27,820 nt of DNA from Treponema sp. (GTDB taxonomy: Bacteria > Spirochaetota > Spirochaetia > Treponematales > Breznakiellaceae): the NCBI GenBank assembly GCA_031266095.1, contig JAISBR010000109.1, positions 1 to 27,820 of the forward strand, in the 5' to 3' direction. A program made the position numbers and the translations under genes. Below, in pieces: positions 1 to 8,194 of the stretch. How positions within the stretch are numbered: position 1 is the stretch's first letter; each line of letters starts with the position of its first letter. The notes under the pieces were generated by a model that searched no databases, had not been told where the DNA came from, and worked only from the letters and a program-made list of their open reading frames with translations.

Positions 1-1
1 C

Positions 2-228
2 CGGAAACAACAAGGGAGTATCTCGGTCTACATTGACAAATCGTGCACTCATGAGGTGATTCTACCTGACTTTATTGGTTTTGACGATCCCGCAGGGAGA
101 AGTGCAACAGGCTCCTAGAGGAGGGGAATCTGGCGTTCATCATGGCTAAGGAACTGCTTTTTACAGCGGCCGATCCGGGGACCGGGCTCAGGGTAAGTGA
201 GGCTCATTCCCCTCCAACCCTTTCCTAA
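2..228 (+). pseudogene. Possible 3' end of a frameshifted ORF cut by the window edge
   Basis: Reading frame 2 is open from the first bases to a TAG at 116-118. The next frame is open from 85 and stops with TAA at 226-228. Joined by one frameshift near 90-100 they would give a continuous, protein-like tail of about 75 residues (ends ...LLFTAADPGTG... then ...SPPTLS). I recognise no family. The frame-2 stop lies inside the 17-base repeat at 102-118, so the ORF may have been interrupted by an element end. On the other strand, 225-337 is also open without a start codon. The coding status of the whole stretch is uncertain. Confidence 0.2.
102..118. repeat. Solo copy of a mobile-element end (GTGCAACAGGCTCCTAG)
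   Basis: These 17 bases are the exact reverse complement of the left end of the inverted-repeat element at 11524-11671 (CTAGGAGCCTGTTGCAC at 11524-11540). No partner copy is visible in 1-101 or in 119-337, and the internal hairpins of the 148-bp element are absent. It may be the end of a longer element that starts outside the window, or a relic of excision. The exact match over 17 bases is directly visible; the mobile origin is inferred. Confidence 0.5.
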
Positions 229-337
229 ATCAGCGTGGGCCCGTATCTTTTCATATGCGCCAGGTGATCGGTGATATCATCATTGATATCGCCGAAACGA
301 CTGGTATTTTCCCCCGGGCTGTATCCGGCCCTTCCTT

Positions 338-1699
338 TTAATTTCTGAAACTGTGTATTGGCGCGGGTATCCTTCCTCCCCGGCTGATAAAGGCGTCGCT
401 CTTTGCGGGATTTACCGCCATAATGGGCGCGCCGCCCAGGAGGCCGCCGAACTCAGCCCAATCGCCGGCTTGTTTACCCGGGACCGGAATGACCCGCACG
501 GCGGTGGTTTTGTTATTCACCATACCGATAGCCATTTCGTCGGCGATGATCGCCGAGATGGTAGCGGCGCTGGTATCGCCGGGTAAAGCAATCATGTCCA
601 GGCCCACGGAGCAGACCGAGGTCATGGCCTCAAGTTTGTCAAGGCTGATAGTGCCTTCCCTGACGGCGGCCACCATGCCTTCGTCCTCGGAGATGGGAAT
701 GAAAGCCCCGGAAAAGCCGCCCACATGGGTGGAGGCCATGACGCCGCCTTTCTTTACCATATCGGTTAACATGGCCAGCGCGGCGGTGGCGCCGTGTGCG
801 CCGGCGCTTTCAAGGCCCATCTCCTCAAGGATACGGGCTACCGAATCACCTACCGCCGGGGTGGGCGCAAGGGAGAGGTCGAGGATTCCAAAGGGAACCC
901 CGAGGCGGCGGGCCGCTTCCATTCCCACCAGTTGGCCCATGCGGGTTATCTTAAAGGCGGTTTTTTTAATGATGTCGGCTAACTCATCAAAGCCGGCATC
1001 CCGGTGGCTTTCCAGGGCGGCTTTGACCACGCCGGGGCCGGAGACCCCTACATTAAGGCAACTCTCCGCTTCTCCCGCTCCGTGAAAAGCGCCGGCCATA
1101 AAGGGGTTGTCTTCTGGCGCGTTACAGAAGACCACGAGTTTGGCGCAGCCGATGCCGTCATGATCGGCGGTTTGTTCCGCCACAGCGCGGATAATCTCGC
1201 CCATGCGCCGTACAGCATCCATGTTGATACCACTCTTGCTGGCCGCCACATTCACTGAGGCGCAGACCCGCCCGGTCACGGATAAGGCCGCCGGCAGGGA
1301 GTTGATGAGCCGCTCGTCTCCAGCGGAGAAACCTTTTTGTACCAGCGCGGAAAAGCCCCCCACAAAATCAACGCCCAATTCGGCGGCTGCTTCATCCAGT
1401 GTCCGGGCAAAGGGGGTAAAGTCCGTCTCCTCAGAGGAGGCGGCTACCAGTGCTATGGGCGTCACCGCGATACGCTTATTGATAATAGGAATGCCGTACT
1501 CGGTCTCAATGTCCCTGCCTGTTTTCACCAGCGGACCCGCGACGCGCAGCAGCTTCTCCCGAATCTTTTTCCGGGTCTCCGTTCCGGAAGAGCGGGCACA
1601 GTCCAGAAGGGACACCCCCAGGGTGATAGCACGGATATCCAGCTTGTACCGCAGAAACATGTCCACGGTTTCTTTGATCTCAAATGGCGTAAACAGCAT
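338..1699 (-). CDS. UPF0210/DUF711 (PFL-like) family protein
   Basis: This 453-residue protein has the full length and both ends typical of the UPF0210 (DUF711) family, starting [11 protein letters not shown] and finishing [11 protein letters not shown]. The family has a glycyl-radical-enzyme-like (pyruvate formate-lyase) fold, but its biochemical role is not established. Glycine-rich conserved blocks include [18 protein letters not shown] and [13 protein letters not shown] in the middle, and a late [12 protein letters not shown] stretch. There is no signal peptide, so it should be cytosolic. The start at 1699 is preceded by AGGA. The gene lies 9 bases downstream of an ACT-domain gene, a pairing widely conserved across Firmicutes and other bacteria, so the two are very probably one operon with ACT first. 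Family assignment is firm; function is unknown. Confidence 0.9.
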   Translation of the reverse strand: MLFTPFEIKETVDMFLRYKLDIRAITLGVSLLDCARSSGTETRKKIREKLLRVAGPLVKTGRDIETEYGIPIINKRIAVTPIALVAASSEETDFTPFARTLDEAAAELGVDFVGGFSALVQKGFSAGDERLINSLPAALSVTGRVCASVNVAASKSGINMDAVRRMGEIIRAVAEQTADHDGIGCAKLVVFCNAPEDNPFMAGAFHGAGEAESCLNVGVSGPGVVKAALESHRDAGFDELADIIKKTAFKITRMGQLVGMEAARRLGVPFGILDLSLAPTPAVGDSVARILEEMGLESAGAHGATAALAMLTDMVKKGGVMASTHVGGFSGAFIPISEDEGMVAAVREGTISLDKLEAMTSVCSVGLDMIALPGDTSAATISAIIADEMAIGMVNNKTTAVRVIPVPGKQAGDWAEFGGLLGGAPIMAVNPAKSDAFISRGGRIPAPIHSFRN

Positions 1700-1708
1700 G
1701 AAAAATTC

Positions 1709-1978
1709 CTAAATGCGGTGCATGGCGCTGAATACTTTTTCGTGCATTAAACTGATGGAAACGTTCATGGTTTCACCTAACTCGGCAAGCTCCCTTTTTA
1801 CATCCTCAAGGGCCCTGGCGCCGGAGGAAAGATCCACCATCATCATCATCACGAAATTGCCGCTCAGAATGGTCTGACTGATATCCTCGATATTGATGTT
1901 CCGTTCCGCCAAAAAGGCGCTGACTTTGGCGATAATCCCGACCTTGTCGGTACCTACCACGGTAATAATCGCGTTCAT
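1709..1978 (-). CDS. ACT domain protein, UPF0237 family
   Basis: This 89-residue protein is a single ACT domain. It begins MNAIITVVGTDKVGIIAKVSAFL, the usual first strand and ligand-site loop (G-x-D-x-x-G-I), followed by NINIEDISQTI and a second half with the expected alpha-beta pattern. Stand-alone ACT proteins of the UPF0237 type are thought to sense small ligands such as amino acids, but no ligand is proven. The gene is immediately upstream of the UPF0210 gene on the same strand with a 9-base gap, as in many genomes, which suggests it controls or partners that protein. The ATG at 1978 is preceded by AGGAGAACC, a clear ribosome binding site. Confidence 0.92.
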   Translation of the reverse strand: MNAIITVVGTDKVGIIAKVSAFLAERNINIEDISQTILSGNFVMMMMVDLSSGARALEDVKRELAELGETMNVSISLMHEKVFSAMHRI

Positions 1979-2035
1979 GGTTCTCCTATGGGCATCCGCG
2001 CCCGCTGAACGCGGCGCCCTCGTGTTTCCGTCATT

Positions 2036-2074
2036 TGAGCTTGTTCCAAAAGCTGAAGTTTTAGAACAGCCTCA
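2036..2074. repeat. Imperfect 16-bp-arm palindrome related to the element at 27490
   Basis: The left arm TGAGCTTGTTCCAAAA (2036-2051) and the complement of the right arm (2059-2074) agree at 13 of 16 positions around a 7-base loop. The arm start TGAGCTTGTTCCA is identical to the left end of the 75-bp element at 27490-27564. It lies between the start of the ACT gene and the stop of the secreted TPR gene, so a terminator-like effect on the TPR transcript is possible. It is probably a short dispersed repeat. Confidence 0.5.
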
Positions 2075-2102
2075 TTTAATAGGGGAGAGGAAGCGGTGCC
2101 GC

Positions 2103-2669
2103 TCATTGGCCTGCCGGTATCCGTTCTCCAGCGGCAAGCTCGGAATAAATAGAGGCGATAAGCCGCTCAATTTGGGGTCGTTTTGGAGACTGAGGTTCCA
2201 ACGACAGGTACAGCTCATAATCGGCAATCGCCTCCCGGGGACTGCCGGCTTTAAGGCGGGTATTCGCCCTGCCCAGGCAGGCGGAAGCGTAGCCGGGATC
2301 TTCGTCCAGGGCCCGGGTGTAAAACCGCTCGGCCTCGGCGGTGTCGCCTTTCTTGAAATAGACGTTTCCCAGATTGTTCGCCACATTTGCGCTTAAATCC
2401 CCGGCCTGATCCAGGATCTTCCGGTAAACCGCGACAGCTTCGTCGAGCCGCTCTAACTGCTCATACACTATGCCCAGGTACAGATAGGCCGTTATATGAG
2501 CGGGATCATCGGCGATGGCGTTTTCAAGGTATACCACCGCTTCTTTGGGCCTGTTCCACATGAACAGCGCCTCGCCTTGGGTAAAATTGGTCTGTCCAAA
2601 ACCAAAAACCGCCGTACTAAACCACAACAGCGCGGCCCAGAGGTATGTATCGGAACAAATTTTTTTCAT
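2103..2669 (-). CDS. Secreted tetratricopeptide-repeat protein
   Basis: This protein of 188 residues starts with a basic MKK, a hydrophobic stretch and a likely signal-peptidase site near GFG/QTNF at about residue 25, so export to the periplasm is expected. The rest is tandem TPR helices: PKEAVVYLENAIADDPAHITAY, then LDEAVAVYRKIL, GDTAEAERFYTRALDEDPGYA and GSPREAIADYELYL, roughly four repeats between residues 38 and 165. TPR proteins are protein-binding scaffolds; no partner is evident. The gene runs divergently from the plus-strand TPR gene at 2756, with an 86-base AT-rich gap that must hold both promoters. The ATG at 2669 is preceded by a GGGGAAT stretch as a plausible ribosome binding site. 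Confidence 0.8.
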   Translation of the reverse strand: MKKICSDTYLWAALLWFSTAVFGFGQTNFTQGEALFMWNRPKEAVVYLENAIADDPAHITAYLYLGIVYEQLERLDEAVAVYRKILDQAGDLSANVANNLGNVYFKKGDTAEAERFYTRALDEDPGYASACLGRANTRLKAGSPREAIADYELYLSLEPQSPKRPQIERLIASIYSELAAGERIPAGQ

Positions 2670-2755
2670 ATTCCCCTCAATTCACTCATCTCCCAAGTAT
2701 TCACTATTAGCCAATAATGTTGTAGTATAAAATAACACATAAAAAAGGAAAAGAC

Positions 2756-3754
2756 ATGTCCAGATCCTTCGCCCTCATTATCATCCTCGTGGTTGGAGCC
2801 ACTTTTCTTATCTTCTTTATCGTCAAATCCTTGCTGATTCCTCAGCACACGGAGGCCATACCGAGGCTGATAAAAACAGGAAGGACATCAACGGCGATCA
2901 GGGCGGCGAAACGGATTATCCTCCAAAATCCCCGGAACGCCGAAGCCCACTACTATTTGGGAATGGCATACCACAGAGAAAAGCGGGACGAACTGGCTCT
3001 GGCGGAACTAAAGATGGTTTTGAACCTGGGTATCGCGGAAAAGGATATACCTGAGGTGGAATTTAGGGAACTCCTGGCCCAGCTCTTTGCCGAACAGCAT
3101 GAGGCGGAAGAGGCGCTGAAAGAATACCTGCTGCTCATAAAGCTCAATCCCAATCACGCGGATTATTACTATTGGGCGGGAAAACTCTTTAACCAGCGAA
3201 ATAAGGGCGATAAGGCGGTTGACTATCTCCGTAAAGCTGCGGAACTCAACCCCAGGGACGGCAATATCCACTACGAACTAGGGAGCATACTGTACCAGGG
3301 AAAGAAGGTCCGGGAGGCGGAGGCGGCCCTGAATGTTGTCCTCAAACACCCGATTAAGAATCAGGAGCGGGTGCATTATTACCTGGGAAAAATCCGGAAA
3401 GACGCCAAAGACTATGCCGCTGCCGCCGCTTGCTTTGAAAAGGCCGCCAGCGGCGCTGAGTTCAAAATAAAGGCCCTGGTGGAAAAGGGGGGCTGCTATC
3501 TGGCCCAGGGAGTGGTGGACAAGGCCGTCGCGGATCTGGAACAGGCGGTGCAGGCCATAACCGACGAATCAAGCATAGAAAGCCTTTTTGCCCGGTATTT
3601 CCTGGGTATCTGTTATGAAAACAAACAGGAACTGGGCAAGGCCCTTGCCCAGTGGGATAAGGTCTATGCCAGGAAAAAGAACTTCAAAGATGTGGGAGAG
3701 AAGCTCATTAGATACCAGCAGTACCGAAACGCCGATTCGGCGTCGCGCGTATGA
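2756..3754 (+). CDS. Membrane-anchored TPR protein
   Basis: This 332-residue protein has one N-terminal transmembrane segment (about residues 4-28, rich in I, L, V and F), followed by TPR repeats to about residue 300. Recognisable repeats include NAEAHYYLGMAYHREKRDELAL, EALKEYLLLIKLNPNHADYYY, DKAVDYLRKAAELNPRDGN and AAACFEKAA. The topology suggests a soluble TPR domain tethered to the inner membrane. The start follows AAAAAAGGAAAAG, a good ribosome binding site. Its stop overlaps the start of the metallophosphoesterase gene by 4 bases (ATGA), so the two are translationally coupled, and it is the first gene of the plus-strand run that ends at 7254. Molecular role unknown; a scaffold for the neighbouring enzymes is a guess. 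Confidence 0.85.
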   Translation: MSRSFALIIILVVGATFLIFFIVKSLLIPQHTEAIPRLIKTGRTSTAIRAAKRIILQNPRNAEAHYYLGMAYHREKRDELALAELKMVLNLGIAEKDIPEVEFRELLAQLFAEQHEAEEALKEYLLLIKLNPNHADYYYWAGKLFNQRNKGDKAVDYLRKAAELNPRDGNIHYELGSILYQGKKVREAEAALNVVLKHPIKNQERVHYYLGKIRKDAKDYAAAAACFEKAASGAEFKIKALVEKGGCYLAQGVVDKAVADLEQAVQAITDESSIESLFARYFLGICYENKQELGKALAQWDKVYARKKNFKDVGEKLIRYQQYRNADSASRV

Positions 3755-4479
3755 AGATTCTCTGCATTTCCGACCAGATCGATCCCCTGGTGTATTCCGC
3801 CGCTATCAAAGAGCGTTTCGCCGGTATTGATCTCATCCTCTGCGCCGGAGATCTCCCCATGGATTACCTTGATTTCATCGTCTCCAGTCTCAATAAACCT
3901 CTGCTTTTTGTGTTAGGGAATCACCATGTTGAGGAGAGATATATTACCGGAAAGATACACTCCTGGGACGATGTAATCAGGGATTTCCACTCTTCCGGCT
4001 CGGTTCATGTGGGATCAAAAATTAAAATTGAGGAAGGGCTCATCGTCGCCGGGCTGGGAGGATCCATGCGCTACAACCGGGGACCGAATCAATTTACCGA
4101 TTGCGGGATGTACTTTGAGATTCTAAGGCTCATCCCCAGGCTCCTGTGGAACCGCGCCGTTCATGGCCGTTATGTAGACATCCTCCTTACCCACGCGCCG
4201 CCAAAGGGGATCCATGACAAGCAGGATAAATGCCACTGGGGTTTTAGGGCTTTTCTCTGGTTTATGAAGGTTTTCAAGCCTCAGTATCTGGTCCACGGTC
4301 ATGTTCACCTCTACGATCTGTCTGATGTCCGTTCCACCCCGTATGCACAGACCGAGGTTATCAATGCCTACAGCCATTATATAATTGATACCAGCCGCCA
4401 TTCTGAAGCGGTAGTCCCCAATTTTAAAAAAGGAATTAAAAATGAGCGATCAAGATCTCAGACTAAGGGCCGCATCTGA
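3751..4479 (+). CDS. Calcineurin-like metallophosphoesterase with atypical first motif
   Basis: This protein of 242 residues has the metallophosphoesterase core: AGDLPMDY (GD at residues 33-34), GNHH at 56-59, LLTHAPPKG in the middle and HGHVH near the C terminus. The first motif, normally D-x-H, reads ISDQIDP (D8-Q9-I10), so one usual metal-ligand histidine is missing. The substrate cannot be predicted. The gene overlaps the preceding TPR gene by 4 bases and the following ParB-like gene by 38 bases, so the three are co-transcribed and probably coupled. There is no signal peptide or membrane segment, which places it in the cytoplasm, possibly brought to the membrane by the TPR protein. Confidence 0.85.
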   Translation: MKILCISDQIDPLVYSAAIKERFAGIDLILCAGDLPMDYLDFIVSSLNKPLLFVLGNHHVEERYITGKIHSWDDVIRDFHSSGSVHVGSKIKIEEGLIVAGLGGSMRYNRGPNQFTDCGMYFEILRLIPRLLWNRAVHGRYVDILLTHAPPKGIHDKQDKCHWGFRAFLWFMKVFKPQYLVHGHVHLYDLSDVRSTPYAQTEVINAYSHYIIDTSRHSEAVVPNFKKGIKNERSRSQTKGRI

Positions 4480-5371
4480 TTTTTCACGGGCCAGAACCAA
4501 AGCGCTCCTTTCCCAAATTCAGCATTTTATAAATACCAACCAGGACCAGCTGCTTTCGTTTAATGATGTGAAAGATATACTCAAGCCAAAGAATCAGGTG
4601 TATCAGGGCAGTCAGACTGTTCCCATCAAACTCATCGTCGGCAGCGAAGGGCGCTACCGGGACTTTAACAAATATTTTCTTCCCCGCTCCGAACACCTGC
4701 GCAGCCGCTGGGAACGGGTTGATGAGGCCCACCACCGGGATATCATCCTTCCCCCCATTCAGTTATACGAAATCGGCGGGGTATACTTTGTCCGGGACGG
4801 CAATCACCGGGTATCGGTAGCCAAAGCTCAGAATGTTGAATTTATCGACGCCGAGGTAACGAGCCTCACTACGGAGATCAATATCAAGCCGTCCATGACC
4901 ATTGATGAACTGCGGAACGCTCTTATCGCCTACGAAAAAAATATCTTCTATGAGAAAACCGATTTCGGACGGCTGACCGGTGATAAAGCTCTTAACTTTA
5001 GCGCCCCTGGTCGTTATGATGTTATCCATAACCATATTCTGGTGCACAAATATTTTCTAAATCAGAACAGAGAGGGGGAAATACCCTTCCCTGAAGCATT
5101 GTTTTCCTGGTATAACAATGTATATAGTCCGATAATTGCCATTATCCGGGAACACTGGCTGTTGGCCCATTTTCCCGGTAGAACCGAAGGCGATCTCTAT
5201 GTGTGGATTGTCAAACACTGGGATTTTTTGAAAAAGAAATATGGCGGCTATTCCCTGGCACGGGCCGCCGATGATTTTTCCAGAAGGTACGGCCAGAACA
5301 AGGGCAGTTTTTTCAGAGTCCTTGCCCTCCTGCTGGATCGCCTGTTCGGTGGACATGGCAATGTCAGATAA
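4442..5371 (+). CDS. ParB/sulfiredoxin-fold nuclease-like protein
   Basis: This protein of 309 residues contains a ParB-N-like core at about residues 60-135: VPIKLIVGSEGRYRDF, then ILPPIQLYEIGGVYFVRDGNHR, with the diagnostic DGNHRVSVA at 119-127. In ParB relatives the G-x-H/R-R loop binds CTP or phosphate. The N-terminal DFSRARTKALLSQI helix and the C-terminal half (about 140-309, with many aromatic residues) resemble uncharacterised ParB-like proteins found in Chloroflexi and spirochaetes, not the chromosome-partition ParB, which needs a helix-turn-helix that I do not see. The start at 4442 has AAGGA seven bases upstream and overlaps the previous gene by 38 bases. Role unknown; its linkage to a phosphoesterase may mean a shared nucleotide substrate. 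Confidence 0.75.
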   Translation: MSDQDLRLRAASDFSRARTKALLSQIQHFINTNQDQLLSFNDVKDILKPKNQVYQGSQTVPIKLIVGSEGRYRDFNKYFLPRSEHLRSRWERVDEAHHRDIILPPIQLYEIGGVYFVRDGNHRVSVAKAQNVEFIDAEVTSLTTEINIKPSMTIDELRNALIAYEKNIFYEKTDFGRLTGDKALNFSAPGRYDVIHNHILVHKYFLNQNREGEIPFPEALFSWYNNVYSPIIAIIREHWLLAHFPGRTEGDLYVWIVKHWDFLKKKYGGYSLARAADDFSRRYGQNKGSFFRVLALLLDRLFGGHGNVR

Positions 5372-5399
5372 ACCTTATTGCGGCTAAAGGCAGGTACTT

Positions 5400-6314
5400 A
5401 TGGCGGTTTTATCTATCCAATCTCATGTGGTATACGGATACGCGGGCAATACTGCGGCGGTTTTTCCTTTACAGCGCCTGGGCCGGGAGGTCTGGGCTAT
5501 CAACACCGTCGAATTTTCCAACCACACCGGCTATGGCGCGTGGCGGGGCAAGGTCCTGGGAGCGGAATTGGTTGATGATCTGGTCACCGGCCTTGAGGAA
5601 CGGGGAGTTCTGGGTGGCTGTGAGGCGCTGCTCTCGGGTTATCTGGGGGACGCGCAAGTCGGCCGGGCCATTATTAATGCGGTACGGAGGGTACGGAAGG
5701 AAGCCCCCGGCGCCCTCTACTGCTGCGATCCCGTAATGGGGGATCTGGGCAGGGGCTTTTACGTAAAACCCGATATTCCCGATATGTTCAAATATGAACT
5801 GCTCCCCCTTGCGGATATTATCACCCCTAACCAGTTTGAACTGGAAGCCCTGACCGGGATCAATACCGGCAGCCTCGACGAGGCCCGCAGGGCGATTGGC
5901 CTGATCCACGAGAAGGGGCCGGGTATCATACTGGTTACCAGTTACCGGGACGATAAAGACGCGCCGGTCGCCGATTCGATAAAGGCTAAGGGCGGTCCCC
6001 GCATCAGCATGTTGGCTTCCGATAAAACCGGCTTGTACCGGGTCAGTACACCGGAACTGCCCTTGGGGACCTTGGTGGCCGGTTCAGGGGATCTTACCGC
6101 GTCGGTATTTCTTTCCCGGTACCTTGAGACTGGGGATATTAAACGAAGCCTGGAACTCTGTACCGCTACGGTCTACGGTATTCTGGAGGCGAGTTTTCTA
6201 CAGCGTACCAAAACGGATGAAACCAAAACAGCCGGTCCGCTGGAGTTGTCCATCATCCGGAATCAGCGGGAACTTGACTGTCCCTCCCATAACTTTACGG
6301 TAATAGACCTTTAG
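5400..6314 (+). CDS. pdxY: Pyridoxal kinase
   Basis: This protein of 304 residues closely matches PdxY/PdxK-type pyridoxal kinases, which phosphorylate pyridoxal with ATP in the vitamin B6 salvage pathway. Visible signatures are the start SIQSHVVYGYAGNTAAVFPLQ, then NTVEFSNHTGYG in the substrate site, DPVMGD at 110-115, TPNQFELEALTG at 142-152, and GSGD at 228-231 with the catalytic aspartate. The length is slightly above the usual 285-290 because of extra C-terminal residues. It is cytosolic. The gene follows the ParB-like gene by 28 bases and precedes the M28-like gene by 4, so it is in the same operon, although no metabolic link to its neighbours is evident. PdxY and PdxK cannot be separated from sequence alone. 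Confidence 0.88.
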   Translation: MAVLSIQSHVVYGYAGNTAAVFPLQRLGREVWAINTVEFSNHTGYGAWRGKVLGAELVDDLVTGLEERGVLGGCEALLSGYLGDAQVGRAIINAVRRVRKEAPGALYCCDPVMGDLGRGFYVKPDIPDMFKYELLPLADIITPNQFELEALTGINTGSLDEARRAIGLIHEKGPGIILVTSYRDDKDAPVADSIKAKGGPRISMLASDKTGLYRVSTPELPLGTLVAGSGDLTASVFLSRYLETGDIKRSLELCTATVYGILEASFLQRTKTDETKTAGPLELSIIRNQRELDCPSHNFTVIDL

Positions 6315-6318
6315 CACT

Positions 6319-7254
6319 ATGGATAACAAAACACTCAGGCGGGACTGGCCGGCGGAAAGCCCATATGATCGTTTTTTTGATTTCATCGCTCCGGATGCTG
6401 ACCGTTACAGAATATTGCTGGCACAGATCGAAAAACTGAAACTCAACTCGGCGGTCATTTCCATCAAGGGGAACCGCCATTTTTTTATTTTTCCCTCCGG
6501 GCGAAACCAAACATTACCCGCCAAGGGAGCTTTTCCTTCCTTCAGGGGGAAGAGTCCGATTATCCTCTCCGCCCATTATGACCGGGTACCGGGGAGTCCG
6601 GGCGCCAACGACAACAGCGCCGCTGTTTTTCACCTGCTCAAGGCCGCCCAGCGGCTCAGGGAACTCCGCGAGGCTCATTGGATCATCATTTTTACTGACA
6701 AGGAAGAACTCAAGGCTGGCGATGGAATTCGGGATCAGGGCTCTTTCAGCCTTGCGGAAAAGCTTCGCGCTTGGGGCCTTGAGGGCGGGCGGATTTTCAA
6801 TTTTGATGTCTGCGGCTCAGGTGACACTTTCATTTTTTCCAGCACTACCGACTATCTTTTGAAAAAAAACAAGCAGCCTGAGGTCCAGCGGACAAAACTG
6901 CTTATTGATAAACTCCGTGAACACGCCCTGAGCACAGCCCACCATCTCCGCCTCAATAAGGTGCTGCTGGTACCCACCCCCTTTTCAGATGACGCGGGCT
7001 TTCTCCGGGCAGGCCTTGCGGCCCAGACCATCACCATACTCCCCTCCGCCGAAGCGTCCCCTTACGCCTTACTGCTACGGAGCCGCCCCGATTTCGCGGA
7101 ATGCCTCATCTCCGGGGCGGCTCAAAACAAAACCAACCTGCGGTTCATCCCCGAAACCTGGAGAAGCATCAATGGCCCCTCCGACAGCTATTTGCGGCTA
7201 ACGCCGCAGTTCTTCGACAGAGTAGTCCGTTTCGCGGTGGCGCTGTGTAGATGA
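6319..7254 (+). CDS. M28-type zinc peptidase-like protein
   Basis: This 311-residue protein has the core of M28 (aminopeptidase Y/S-like) metallopeptidases. ILSAHYDRVP gives a zinc-ligand H86, GANDNSAAV gives the bridging D98, and FTDKEELKAG gives the catalytic/ligand E129-E130. NFDVCGSGD near 160-168 is the next ligand region. The usual late histidine before the G-P-x-D segment appears replaced, because the sequence reads SINGPSDSY. No signal peptide is evident, so a cytoplasmic peptidase or amidohydrolase is expected. It starts 4 bases after pdxY with no clear ribosome binding site, suggesting coupled translation, and is the last gene of the operon. Activity is uncertain given the ligand change. 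Confidence 0.75.
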   Translation: MDNKTLRRDWPAESPYDRFFDFIAPDADRYRILLAQIEKLKLNSAVISIKGNRHFFIFPSGRNQTLPAKGAFPSFRGKSPIILSAHYDRVPGSPGANDNSAAVFHLLKAAQRLRELREAHWIIIFTDKEELKAGDGIRDQGSFSLAEKLRAWGLEGGRIFNFDVCGSGDTFIFSSTTDYLLKKNKQPEVQRTKLLIDKLREHALSTAHHLRLNKVLLVPTPFSDDAGFLRAGLAAQTITILPSAEASPYALLLRSRPDFAECLISGAAQNKTNLRFIPETWRSINGPSDSYLRLTPQFFDRVVRFAVALCR

Positions 7255-7325
7255 CAGAAGCGGCCTTATAAAAATTATTTGACTTTTTTTACCGTGCCGA
7301 CCCGTCATGGAATAAAAAGGAGTGG

Positions 7326-7807
7326 CCTGGTATCCAAACATTATTCAAAATGTGGATATAGGCGTTTCAGGTTAATGCGGGCGTCGGCTGTGGTAAACCG
7401 CCAGTTGAGTTTACGCACTTCTTTGTTCCGTCTTCTATTCCATGCCTTCGCCTCTTTCCGCATCTGCTCTATTAGTATCTGTTCACGGCTTCCCTGCAAG
7501 GATGGTCTCAAACCCCTCCTCCACAAACCGCTGCCGCAGTTCCTCTATCCCCCGGCGGTGCATCCCGGCCCGGGCAGCGATTATCTCATAGGTATACCCT
7601 TCGTTGGTAAGCAGCAATGCCTGTGTCCGTTTGCGTTTCTGGGCGCCGTGTTTCCCCTTGTTGATAATTTCATGAAGTACTTTCTTTTCATCTTCCGTGA
7701 GCGTTACCCTGTATTTTTTCTGTGCCATAGATTCCCTCCCCTTTGGTTTCTATGCCGACAAGTATACAATAATTCACCCACAATTACAACCGTGTATAAA
7801 TACCAGG
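7326..7807 (-). mobile_element. Internally deleted IS630-type element
   Basis: The element is bounded by imperfect inverted ends: CCTGGTATCCAAACA at 7326-7340 and the complement of CCTGGTATTTATACA at 7793-7807, agreeing at 12 of 15 bases. It contains only the start and the end of an IS630 transposase, with the catalytic middle lost. No clear TA target duplication is visible beside the ends. It now has MITE-like structure and could move only if a full transposase acted in trans. Confidence 0.7.
7341..7728 (-). pseudogene. IS630-family transposase remnant (internal deletion)
   Basis: On the minus strand the reading starts at 7728 with MAQKKYRVTLTEDEKK and runs through the helix-turn-helix part (ARAGMHRRGIEELRQRF) to a TGA after GFETILAGKP at about 7483. 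The other frame then carries only the C-terminal end, from IEQMRKEAKAWNRRRNKE to LKRLYPHFE, with its stop at 7341. By comparison with the longer copy at 10495-11513, about 690 bases holding the whole DDE catalytic domain are missing. The start has a good site, GGGGAGGG, upstream. The first part could still be made as an 81-residue DNA-binding peptide that might act as a transposition inhibitor; that is speculation. Confidence 0.8.
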
Positions 7808-7866
7808 ATATAGTCAATAGCTGGCGGCAAGATCGCGGCAGCCGGTCTTAGCGTAACGGTCGGACG

Positions 7867-8178
7867 CTATCTTAGGTCTCGGGGCGGCAGGCGGTGCTTT
7901 GCCCTGATAAATTTCGCACGGGAAAGCCGCTGCCTGTCGGAGCGGCGTTTCCGCCGGCGGATCAGGGAGCTTAAGTGATAACTTGAAACAAAGACCACTA
8001 ACAAGAATGAAATCACCGAAAAAGCGACCAGCGTCAGCGGGTTTAAGTAAGCACCGGGGTAATGCCGATACCAATTCACCGAAATGATCAGCAGGTAAGC
8101 CGAGGCGACCGCGTATACAATCAAAACGATCCACAAGATATGAGCAAACATATTCCTGTTCTTGAAAAAGACGTTCAT
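7867..8178 (-). CDS. Small two-helix membrane protein, unknown function
   Basis: This predicted protein of 103 residues has two hydrophobic segments, about 12-33 (IVLIVYAVASAYLLII) and 45-68 (LTLVAFSVISFLLVVFV), and a strongly basic tail rich in R and K (RRRKRRSDRQR). By the positive-inside rule the tail is cytoplasmic. I recognise no family. The ATG at 8178 is preceded by TGGAGAAACC, a convincing ribosome binding site, and the upstream region is framed by a 10-base inverted repeat (8195/8291). It stands alone between transposon fragments. A real gene is likely but unproven. Confidence 0.55.
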   Translation of the reverse strand: MNVFFKNRNMFAHILWIVLIVYAVASAYLLIISVNWYRHYPGAYLNPLTLVAFSVISFLLVVFVSSYHLSSLIRRRKRRSDRQRLSRAKFIRAKHRLPPRDLR

Positions 8179-8194
8179 GGTTTCTCCAAAAGTG

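Noticed and set aside
423..1085. A 220-codon open frame on the plus strand
   Set aside because: It is antisense to the well-supported UPF0210 gene and its translation is rich in P, S, R and A, as expected from the opposite strand of GC-rich coding DNA.
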